This document shows, one piece after another, positions 11,904-20,839 of a stretch of DNA of 64,000 nucleotides. Each line of letters opens with the position of its first letter. Within the stretch, counting starts at the first letter, position 1. The stretch comes from Bidens hawaiensis (Eukaryota > Streptophyta > Magnoliopsida > Asterales > Asteraceae): NCBI GenBank assembly GCA_021521415.1, contig JAIQDT010000001.1, positions 6,882,001-6,946,000 of the forward strand. The letters run 5' to 3'. Under the pieces are notes generated by a model. That model saw only the letters and a program-made list of their open reading frames with translations, was not told the DNA's origin and ran no database searches. The translations under genes and the position numbers were made by a program.

Positions 11904-12052
11904 TATATATTAAAGGAAAATTTTAAACAAAATATTTTTAATATCTAATATAATTTGGTTCGTTAACGAGAGTCGTAGAAAAAAGAATATATATACATCT
12001 TATTTATTAAGTGTATGTGTATAAGGTATATAGTTATATATATATATATATA

Positions 12053-12463
12053 CACCCTATATAGGTATTGGATCATTTCAGAAGTTTTTTTACAGTGAGA
12101 AGTGCGAGAAATGAATGTGTAACTCCATTAATCCCTAATTTTTCACTCCATTTCTTATGTGTAGGTGCGTTGTGTAGGTGCATATGTATATGTGTAGGTA
12201 CGTATGTTTGTATATGTGTACGTATGTTGGTATATGTGTATGTATGTTTGTATGTGTGTAGGTACATAGGTTTAAATGTGGCTCGGTACATTTATATGTT
12301 TGTAGGTAGGTTTGAATGTGTAATTAAGACATAAATACAATCAACCTACATATATGTATATAACATCATATGAAAGGGAGTGAAATTAAGGATTAATGGA
12401 GTTATACATTCACTTCTCGCACTTCTCGCTGTAATATCACTTCTCGCAAATCCATCCCCATAT

Positions 12464-12466
<3 letters not shown>
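12053..12466. mobile_element. Fold-back / MITE-like element in (TA)n
   Basis: About 100 bp at the left (12057-12155) is an imperfect inverted copy of 12370-12465. Shared blocks include CCTATAT, GAGAAGTGCGAGAA and AACTCCATTAATCC. The centre is a GTATGT/TGTAGGTA microsatellite. It splits a (TA)n tract that is continuous in the left LTR at 1648. Target duplication cannot be resolved in the TA repeats. Superfamily unknown. Confidence 0.75.

Positions 12467-12470
<4 letters not shown>

Positions 12471-12514
<44 letters not shown>
12471..12514. repeat. (TA)n tract
   Basis: Long alternating TA run at the right edge of the fold-back insertion. Confidence 0.9.
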
Positions 12515-12517
<3 letters not shown>

Positions 12518-12655
12518 TCAATTATAAAATTTAAACAAGAAATATGAAAAGAAAAGAGAAGAGTTGTTTCGGTGTTTGGTTTATCAAAATAATGTTTTTT
12601 TAACGTTTTGAACAACAAAAATTGCTAAAAGAAGATAATAACTAAAAACAAAAAA

Positions 12656-12745
12656 AAACGGGCCTGAGGAGACTCGAACCCGCGTCCCCAGGCCGGTTCA
12701 AAGGTCTTAGCATATACGCAGTTGCCACTGGGACATCTGTCTAAC
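12656..12745 (-). other. tRNA-like module in gypsy LTR
   Basis: The minus strand shows an A-box-like TGTCCCAGTGGC (12724-12735) and a B-box-like GGTTCGAGTC (12671-12680) about 45 nt apart. A run of nine or more T follows, a potential Pol III terminator. GGCCTGAGGA (12661-12670) and TCCCCAGGCC (12685-12694) form a near-perfect hairpin around the B box. No proper acceptor stem closes. It lies about 780 bp inside the LTR, on the element's own strand, and has a counterpart at 396-470. Confidence 0.5.
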
Positions 12746-13526
12746 ACGTTTGTAACTTGAAACCCATTTAATATATACTATATCTGATATACGTTCTTTC
12801 CCCTTATTAACCCTAGAAATTAAATTCTCCAATTCGTTCAAGGTTTGTTAAAATTGATTTAGGGTTAATGTTTCTGAGCTAAAATCGATTTCAAAGCATA
12901 GTTTAATTACCTATTATGGTGACAGATTGAGGGTGAACGACGAGATGGGTTCCGCGGCACAAAATTTATACCAAAGCTGATATTAGTGAACTTATATGTT
13001 GTAATTAGGTTCGGGCTTTGATTCGCGAGGTCGAGATGAGTGTGTGTGCAGGTTTAATTGAAACGAGGTTGGGCATTTATAGTGTTACAAGGCCAAAAGA
13101 GCCGCGGTTCTATATTTATGAAATTCGCTATCAATTTGTAATACATTCTACTATTAACAACGTCGGTGTACGCGGTTTAGGTTAGCAAAAGGTCTGGCAA
13201 GATCAATTACGTGATTTAGTCCGTAAATTATGGCTCAAGAAACAGAGGGAGGGGTATTGCCGTCGGTGAGAGGAAGAGAGGGGAGGGAAAGAAATTGATT
13301 TTGTTTATTTGCTAACTGGTCCTTGATCTTCGAGGTTGGATGCAAAAGTGAATTAAAGTTGGTTAAGGGTTCTTTTTGTACATGTCCCATAGTTATAATC
13401 AATTATAAAAAGAAAATAAATAAACATATTAAACAAAACGAGACTTTATTGATAAAATACCTGAACCCGAACCCGGGTCGGGTAATGATTACAAATACGA
13501 AAGCTTCGAAAACCCGAAATGTTACA

Positions 13527-14191
13527 CAAACTGACTACAATGCATAAAACAATTACCTTAAAAAGATTTGTATTGATGGTGAATGAAGATCCAACACCGT
13601 CGGCCTAAAAACGACTTCGACGAGCACCAAACAACTGATTTTAATTTAGTTAAATTTAGGGGATTTGGTCGTGTTGATTGCAGGCACGTGTGAGATCGAT
13701 TGATTGAATTATTATGGACCCAAATGGGTATCTAGAAGACTTGCAATTGTTGTTTTTTCTTATTTTATTAAACCGAGTCATATTCGATCTTGTTTATCAA
13801 TTACAAGCGTCGGTGTGATTGGTTTAGGCAAGTAAATTAATTTCGTAAATCAATTCCAAGTTTGATTAACGTATTGATCAAGATTATGACTCGGGTATGA
13901 GGGTTTAGGAATGGGTTCGGGTTTGGTTAATGGGTTAAGATATTATAAAATCGGCAGATTTTGCTATTAGGTCCCTCCATATTAGATAAGGATACATAAA
14001 AGGGCTTAAAGTGTAGTTTTGGGTGGGAATTGTACATAAACGAAAGTTATTTATATACATTAAATAAACATAATAAACAAATAACAATTACTCGATAAGC
14101 GCGACATTTTATTGATAAAGATTTCCCAAACATAGAAACGGGTCAGGTAACGAATACAAAAATAAGAAATGGTAAAATCCGAATTGTTACA
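13527..14191 (-). repeat. Older Ty3/gypsy LTR, part 2
   Basis: Continuation of 330-612 after the gypsy insertion. It parallels the last 0.65 kb of the right LTR: CGTCGGTGT...GGTTTAGG, TTTATTGATAAA, an ACGGGTCAGGTAACG-like block, and a terminal TTGTTACA at 14191. Divergence from the younger LTR is obvious by eye. No internal region follows, so it is a solo or truncated LTR. Confidence 0.65.
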
Positions 14192-14443
14192 GGGGTGGGG
14201 TAATATAAATTTACCGATATACCAATCCATCTAAATGGTATTCTCCGGTTTTCATTTTACCAATATTATAAAATGAACATTGATATTTTGAGATCAGTTC
14301 TAACTTAAGAAACACAAACTAAATTAGTTCAAGCTATTTGATATACCATAATATAGAACCTAGAGCTAAAACCAAAAGTGTATGGACCGTATGCCTTTAT
14401 TTATGAGGATATGATATAAAGAAAATAGACAAAAATTTATGAA
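14192..14443. other. No feature recognised
   Basis: AT-rich sequence between the older LTR and a candidate MITE, with no coding potential. Confidence 0.4.
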
Positions 14444-14739
14444 GGGAGAGGGGTGCTCCACTAAACTAACTACCCAAATACTCACCAATCCTATAATATT
14501 ATATCATTTCACAATAAAGTACACTAAAATATTCAAATTAAATGCAACACTTACTCAACTACCCAACTCTCTCTTTCTCTCATCTCTCCATGCACACATG
14601 CAATCTCTTTCTTCCTCAAACAAATCGGGTATTAGTCCATGAAAAAGGGTGCCCGAAATGAACAATAGGTTAACGGCGACTATGTTGACTACAGGGTATA
14701 GGGCACCTGAAATGTTTTTATGAGGGTGCCCCTCTCCCC
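14444..14739. mobile_element. Candidate MITE with GGGAGAGGGG termini
   Basis: GGGAGAGGGGTGC at the left is matched by GTGCCCCTCTCCCC at the right as an inverted repeat of about 11 bp, bounding 0.3 kb of AT-rich DNA. I could not find a clear target duplication, so the superfamily is open. Confidence 0.4.
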
Positions 14740-15806
14740 TCTAAGAGAATATAATTAAAGGGAAACAAGAATTTCTAATGCCCCTCTTTCATTTTGTTTT
14801 TGTTCATGTATCTTGTGTGGGCTCTTTCAACTTGTAAGTTGCTCGTTTTTTTTTTCTTCTATATAAATTGGCCTTTCATAAAAAATTAATTTATTTTTTG
14901 GATAATTCCTTCTTTAAACATAGACTGCATTATATAGGAAAGTTAATTAGTACTAAACTTTAGAAAAAAGAAACTAAAACATGGGAAAGTGGGTTCCTAA
15001 ATTCATTAAATATAACTAATCCTTTATATGGGAGATGGAAATCATGGGATAAAGGGTATGGCATGTAGCATTTTTTTTTCTTGTTTTATGGTTTACAAGA
15101 AAATTGAAAACTGTTGCACTTACAAGGACAATAAAACTATTGCTCTAAATAGTTTGCTTTACAATTAACATTAGAGTATTAGACAAATTCTCTAGTCCTC
15201 TTTGAAATAAGGTGGTACCAACCTAATCACTAATCAAATGTTTCAAGAAATTAAGAAAGAATCCAAACTTTTAGAAGAGACGATTTTTCAAATCATATTT
15301 TTCATTCCTAACCTTAATGGAAACATAAAAAGCCATTTTTATGGAACTGTTTGTTTCAAATGTAACATAAGGTTCTGGAACTGTACCTTAAACCCCGGAA
15401 TCTACTACTTTGTTTCAAAATTTGAATTGATGTTGTAAAGTGTACCAAATTTTTTAGGACCAAGTAATTAATGTTGAAAGTGTACCAAATCGTGATTCAA
15501 GACCTTTTTTCATTTCATTTCTCCTTGTGTTTTTTTTTTTCATTTACTCTTTTTGGATTGACCAGAATGGAAAATTAAGCAATAGAGCAAATCCCTTTTT
15601 GCTGAAATATAAAAACTTTTGCAATGACATTTTCATAAACCCTAAACTGGTATATTATGTTTATCTCATCATCAATAAAATTTATATAATTATATAAAAA
15701 TAAACATATCTGAGTATCATTCTTTCTTTAAGAGCAATACGTTTAAACACTTCAAAAATTAAAGTCGGTTATTGATTACACAGCACGACAACACTCAACA
15801 CTGTGC
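14740..15806. other. Intergenic, downstream of RBR gene
   Basis: AT-rich with no credible ORF; the short ORF at 15238-15438 has no recognisable domain. It lies 3' of the RBR gene, so its 3' UTR should fall in the last few hundred bases, but no unambiguous polyadenylation signal stands out. Confidence 0.4.
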
Positions 15807-15951
15807 TTAATTCTCATGATCAAACAGAAGTATGTAAACCATTCCACATATAAATAAAGCTATAAATATAATACCAATTACTACGGTTTCACAGGCGGGA
15901 TGGAGGACACACTTTTCTTGTCCGCACTTATAGCAAAATAGGGTTTTACAT
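15807..15951 (-). CDS. RBR gene, exon 2
   Basis: This exon supplies 48 codons including the stop. It provides the rest of RING2 (Cys and His ligands around FCYKCG and CVLHPAC) and one transmembrane helix rich in Ile, Phe and Leu, then DHEN and stop. Without it the protein would end in an unrelated tail after the donor site. Confidence 0.8.
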
Positions 15952-16983
15952 CTGCGCAGAGTGACAAGAAATATTTACTTGTTTTGCATTTATTAACTAA
16001 TAATTCTTTTATAGGGTTTTGGTTTCATGTTAATACAATATGCACATTTAACAATCCATTTTTATTGTTATATGATTACTTAATTTAATGAAGATTCATG
16101 TCATTACCATGATTAGGGGGTGCTCATCAAACCGAAAAAACCCGATCCGAATCAAAAGGCGTTCGCTAGGTTTTATGTTTTTTTTTTAAATTGAATTCGG
16201 TTTTGGTTTTGGTTTTGATTTTGCATGTAATACAAAACCAAAAAAGTAACAACCCGAACCACAAATTGAACAAATCTTCAACTCAAATATTTTAGCCGAA
16301 GTATATATTAATCAGAATCAAAGTCACGGTTTTTACCCGAAAACCAACCCTAACTAAGATTGTGTGTAACGTAATGAATTGAAGAGGGGGCAAACAAACC
16401 GGCATCGAATAAGCGCGCAACCATCAACACGTTCTACACAATGGCCACACCTAGGACACCTCCTCCACTTATTCTTCTTGTAAAGAAGATCAAAGGCAAC
16501 GCTGTTTTCATCCCTGTGCTTTCTGGTCTCTTCACATGTAAAACCCTCATGCCATGTAACCTTACACATGAAACAAAATGGTTTCTTGCAAGTCGGACAC
16601 ACGCATCTCTTCAACTTCTGATCACCACACTCGTTCAAAATCAACTCCGAGCACTCTTTGTTAGGACAGTATACCCTCTCAATAGGTAGCACCGTGGATT
16701 CACATAACACATCACACCATTTGACAAACAACTGCTGCGTGATCTTCAGGCGGCATGATAAGGGTTTGAGACAGTGCTTGCAGGTAGTTGCAGGACATCT
16801 TATGTCTGATAGGTTGTCTTCTAGCTTCATCTGGATGTATTTGGTCATACATTCGGTGCAAAAAGGGTGAACACATTTATCGTTGTAGTCGTTGAACTTG
16901 TTGTTTCGGAGGGTGACCGGTTCAATGCAGATCTCGCTAGTGAATGTTTCCTCTTGTTCGGGTTTCTCAATAGGACTCGCCAT
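15807..16983 (-). CDS. RING-IBR-RING (RBR) E3 ubiquitin ligase, two exons
   Basis: Exon 1 is 16983-16400 and exon 2 is 15951-15807. The intron has a CG|GTTTGT donor and a CTGCGCAG| acceptor, and the join keeps the frame, giving 242 residues. Order: RING1 (about 16-68), IBR (about 100-155, CPNKEC...FCFMCKVTWH), RING2 (about 176-215, with CPRC, GCALIRC and FCYKC), then a hydrophobic segment at about 218-238 ending four residues before the stop. RBR ligases pass ubiquitin through a RING2 cysteine; Cys189 in the GC motif is the candidate and is present. A C-terminal membrane anchor after RBR is known in plant RSL1/RFA-type ligases, so an endomembrane or plasma-membrane ligase is likely by inference. 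Oddity: the first zinc ligand of RING1 is Ser16 (AGC) instead of Cys. Confidence 0.8.
15952..16399 (-). other. Intron of RBR gene
   Basis: A 448-bp GT-AG intron. It contains a CCGAAAAAACCCGA / GGTTTTGGTTTTGG-type low-complexity repeat (about 16118-16350) that looks like a small dispersed element. Confidence 0.7.
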
Positions 16984-17032
16984 CGTTTAAGAGAAATTTG
17001 TTTTGAATGCTAATAATTCGTTGGCCGATGGG

Positions 17033-17041
17033 ATTTATATT
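17033..17041 (-). promoter_or_regulatory. Possible TATA box of RBR gene
   Basis: The minus strand reads ATATAAATCC about 50 bp upstream of the ATG, which would give a very short 5' UTR. It fits a plant TATA box, but no start-site evidence is available. Confidence 0.4.
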
Positions 17042-17097
17042 TAACACTCTCTTTTGGAATACACATGCATTAGAATAGGAATACACTTATAACATTA

Positions 17098-18012
17098 ATT
17101 TTTAAAATTCGTTTATTTTTTTTAATATTAATTTTTTTCTTTTCTGCTTTTACATTTTCCAATACCATAACATTAAAAAAAAAACTTAAATAAAATAATA
17201 TATAGAATGGATAACTTGTTTTCATTTATGTTATTTTTTTATTAGTTTGAAAAAAGGAAACTTAAATTACATTCTATCTATGTAAAAAGCCTATTATTGA
17301 AACATAAAACAAAATTTAGTGACCTAAATAGAATAAACTATTACACTAGTAACCTAATTGAGACACTTTCAAAAGTTAGTTACTATTATATGAAATAATC
17401 CCATTAGAAAATAAACTAAAGTTTTTACTTCACATGGATTATAATAGTTTTTCACTGCAAAATAATTTAATGATCATCTACGAGTTAACACTCAACATAA
17501 ATTAGTTTTTCTATAAAACACTAGCTTTAGAAGGATTTATCCGAATAATAAAAAAAAAAGTTTGACTTTGAAGTTTAAACTCAAATATGATATTTTCAGA
17601 CTAAAAATGATACGATTATATGAGTTGAGTTCTAATAAAAATATTAGTTTTTATAGGAAGAATATAACATAATCTTGTCCAATTATTTTAAACCTGAATG
17701 ATTGAAATTGAATTAGAGAGAAAATCAAGTGTAAAACAAGGGTAAGGATATAAAAGGGATAACACATTTGTTGATTTTCTCTCTCCACATTCAAGTCACA
17801 TGTCAAATTCCCCCTATCATTTTAAAATGTCCATAACTTTTTTTATACGACATTTTATTTTCAAAACAATTTCACCTTAATAACTAGTGTTATTTTATCT
17901 TTATGAGTATCATATTGCTATATAAAAATAAAAAAATTATGGGTTTTATACAAATTGTGTTTTACAAAATTGTGTTATACAATTGTTTTTTATTTTTTCA
18001 TAGTGTTTTTTG
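17098..18012. repeat. Unclassified dispersed repeat, copy A
   Basis: A diverged direct copy of 19491-20390. Shared landmarks include TTTTACATTTTCCAAT, AATAATATATAGAATG, GACTAAAAATGATACG, AAATCAAGTGTAAAACAAGG and GGGTTTTATACAAATTGTG. It has no ORF. Copy A begins about 115 bp upstream of the RBR start codon. Probably a non-autonomous element of unknown class. Confidence 0.7.
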
Positions 18013-18135
18013 AATTGTGTTTTTTATATTGTGTTATTTAATTGTGTTTTTTATTGTGTTTTTGTCATTGTGTGTTTATTTTCATTGTGTTTTTTCAATT
18101 GTGTTTTTTCATAGTGTTTTCCATTGTGTTTTTCC
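17945..18135. repeat. Imperfect ATTGTGTTTTTT tandem array
   Basis: Roughly a dozen variants of an ATTGTGTTTTTT unit, with some TATTGTG and CATAGTG forms. It is followed by a TTTCCGGCGA-type short repeat up to about 18275. Copy B of the surrounding repeat has only a few units. Confidence 0.75.
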
Positions 18136-18556
18136 GGTGTCCAGTTTCGGTTGATAATTTCTGGTAATTGTTTTCGGCGAATTTTCGATAATTTTTTTGG
18201 CGATTTTTCCAGTGAAATTTCCCGGGGATTGTTTACCGGTGACTTTCCGGCGAAATTTCCGATGACTTTTCCGGCAAGGTAGTGGCAGTGGGTGGCGGTG
18301 GTGGTTGTAAGAGATGAGTGAAAATTTAAGTGAGTTTTAAAAATTAATTAAATGGGTTTTTGAAATTAAATTAAGTGAGTTTTCAATATCAAGGTAATAC
18401 ACTAAAATACATTCTTTTTTTCTAGCATTCTTAGGAAAATCAAACTTCTTATTTGAACATTTCTCATGATTATATATACATATAAAATAGATACAAATAT
18501 CAAAATATACACGTAAAATGGGTATTAATAAGTATAAAGTGACTACATGATGTGTA

Positions 18557-19056
18557 GGGGTGGCAACGGGCCGGGTTCGGGCCGGGTATCGGTAATCCCA
18601 TGCCCATACCCATTTGTAAAATTGTGTCTCACACCTGACCCATTACCCGTCGGGTATTTATCGGGTAATTACCGTCGGGTATCGGGCATACCCGCGGCCG
18701 CGGGTATCAGGCATACCCGTTAAGATTTTTAAGAATATTTTTTTATCATTATAACTCTTTTATATATTTTATTCGTACAACAATTGTTACAAATTAAAAT
18801 ATAATACACTCACTACATCTAAACATTACAATAAATAAATATATCATTATAATTTCTGTATAGTTTCTTATATATATATACAAAATACAAAGAATTTTTC
18901 GGGTTTACAATTCGGGTATATGGTTCGGGTACACGGGTATCCATTTTCTGGTAACCGGGCCGGGAATCATCTAATCCCATACCCGGCCCATACCCGCCAA
19001 AAAATTAAATTCCAATCCCATACCCGGCCCATACCCATCGGGTTTCGGGTATACCC
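18557..19056. repeat. GGGTATCGGGC-type GC-rich dispersed repeat
   Basis: It starts TAGGGGTGGCAACGGGC and contains many CGGGTA/TACCCG words at both ends around an AT-rich centre. The ends are roughly inverted. The right end is abutted by a gypsy LTR start at 19057. The GGGGTGGCAA start is common in plant MITE-like repeats, but I cannot assign a family. Confidence 0.55.
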
Positions 19057-19480
19057 TGTAACACCCCAACCTACGGCGGAAATGCCGGGGCGTAGACTGA
19101 TTGTCACAACTCGTAAGGTTACTATCATGCAAATATTTAAACTTCAAATATCTATTTATTTAATTCAAATAACACCATAATTCAATTACAAAAAAGAAAT
19201 CCAAGTAAACAAAACATAAAATAATTCAAATGAACATTTAAAGTCTCAAAATAAACTCTTCTAGCATAAGTCCTTAAACAATTATTCTAAGTCCATACTT
19301 CACATCAAACGGTAACCTGCATATGCGTGAAAATAATATAATTTGTCAACACGAGGTTGAGTGAGCAACACACTAGTTCAGTTTACATATATAATAAAAT
19401 ACGTAGCTGCAACGAGTCAAATGAGATTAACAAATCAACCAATGAGCAAATAAAATTTTTTCTTTTATATTAATTTTTTT
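19057..19480. repeat. Truncated Ty3/gypsy LTR end
   Basis: It begins TGTAACACCCCAACC, with CGGCGGAAATGCCGGGGCG and later TGCGTGAAAATAATA plus TTTGTCAACACGAGG, matching the same order of blocks in the LTRs at 613 and 10740. It stops after about 0.4 kb where repeat copy B begins. Same broad LTR family, different subfamily. Confidence 0.7.
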
Positions 19481-19490
19481 CTTTTATATA

Positions 19491-20390
19491 AAAATTTAAA
19501 ATTCTTTTAAATTTTTTTATACTAATTTTTTTCTTTTCTGTTTTTACATTTTCCAATTTCATAATATTAAAAAAAAAGTTAAATAAAATAATATATAGAA
19601 TGAATGAATTGTTTTTATTTATGTTATTTTTTTATTAATATGAAAAAAGGAAACATAAATTACCTCCTATCTAGGTAAAAAAACTATTATTGAAACATAA
19701 AACAAAACTTAATGACGTAAATAGAACAAACAATTACATCAATAACCTAATTGAGACGCTTTCAAAAATTAGTTACTATTATATGAAATAATTCCTAGAA
19801 AATAAACAAAAGTTTTTACTTTACAAGGATTATAATAGTATTTTCATTTCAAAATAATTTAATCATCATTTACGAGTCAACACTCAATAACATAAATTAG
19901 TTTTTCTATAAAACACTAGCTTTAGAAGGATTTATCCGAATAATAAAAGTAAACGTTTGACTTTAAAGTTTAAACTCAAAGATGTTATTTTCAGACTAAA
20001 AATGATACGATTATATGAGTTGAGTTATAATAAAAAGATTAGTTTTTGTAGAAAGGATAAAAAATAATTTTGTTTATTTATTTTAAACCTGAATGATTAA
20101 AATTGAAGTAGAGAGAAAATCAAGTGTAAAACAAGGGTAAGGATATAAAAGGGATAACACACTTGTTGACTTTCTCTCAATGCACATGTCAAATTCCCCC
20201 ATCATTTTAAAATATCCATAACTTTTTTATATGACATTTTATTTTCAAAACAATCCCACCTTAATAACGAGTGTTTTTTTTTATCTTTTATATGAGTACC
20301 ATATTGCTATATAAAAATAAAAAAAATGGTGGGTTTTATACAAATTGTGTTATACAATTGTTTTTTATTTTTTATAGTGTTTTTGCATTG
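19491..20390. repeat. Unclassified dispersed repeat, copy B
   Basis: Second diverged copy of 17098-18012, in the same orientation, lying directly after the truncated LTR. Confidence 0.7.
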
Positions 20391-20839
20391 TGTTGGTTTT
20401 CGTCAATTGTAAAATATATTTTGTTTATTATATTTTAATGAAGTTTGTTGCTTGCATTTCGATACGTGGTAAAATTAATGTAATTTTTTTCGACCCAACC
20501 CATTTTGGTTTGACCCGTTTGACTTGACCAGTTCTATGCCGGTCATTTTTGGCACCTACTGGTTCAAATTCCTAAATTCGTCAATGTAAAGTGTTATGTA
20601 TCATGTCATGAATATGACTAAAGTAATACACAACATGTTTCTGGTTCAACTCATTAGTCACAAATGTTTCTGGTTCGCTCCATTGCAACGAAGTAGTTGC
20701 AAGATCTTAGGATAGAAAACAAAGAGCCAGTTTTGAAGTTTAAAACCTGAAGTGTCTTGAGCTATTTTCAAATGTAAAGCTGAAAAGAAAGGGTAGTCGT
20801 AGTTAGTAACTTTCTTAAAATCACATGTGTAGAAATAAT
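20391..20839. other. No feature recognised
   Basis: Non-coding sequence with a GACCC...TTGACCCGTTTGAC motif of the sort common in plant introns and repeats. No gene supported. Confidence 0.4.

Larger units (their letters stand above)
613..13526 (-). mobile_element. Ty3/gypsy element, deleted, with nested insertions
   Basis: The element runs from TGTCACACC at 613 to TGTTACA ending at 13526, flanked by identical pentamers caaac (608-612 and 13527-13531). It lies on the minus strand: the TGGTATCA primer site is at 10730-10737 beside the right LTR. Gag and part of the protease are recognisable, but RT, RNase H and integrase are absent and the protease remnant abuts the left LTR at about 1826. 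Without the 6.1-kb nested element and two small insertions it would be about 6.1 kb. It cannot be autonomous. The gag style suggests a chromovirus, but the diagnostic integrase end is missing. Confidence 0.85.
10740..13526 (-). repeat. Right (5') LTR of gypsy element
   Basis: It aligns with the left LTR from CTACGGCAGAACATG onward. About 12-15 bp are missing at the primer-site edge, including the TGTCACACC terminus. It extends to TGTTACA at 13526, followed by the target duplication caaac. It is about 2.1 kb without the Stowaway MITE (11650-11903) and the fold-back element (12053-12466). It contains the tRNA-like module at 12656-12745. The stretch 12746-13526 has no ORF worth noting and ends in GACTTTATTGATAAA...GTTACA, which recurs at about 14105-14191. 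Confidence 0.85.

Noticed and set aside
12073..12334. Overlapping ORFs rich in Tyr, Thr and Cys
   Set aside because: Translation of a GTATGT microsatellite in the core of the fold-back element.
12656..12745. Functional tRNA gene
   Set aside because: A and B boxes are present but the acceptor stem does not pair and the module lies inside an LTR; the copy at 396-470 fails in the same way.
16354..16399. C-terminal tail of the 209-codon RBR frame
   Set aside because: These residues come from reading past a good splice donor into the intron; the spliced version completes RING2.
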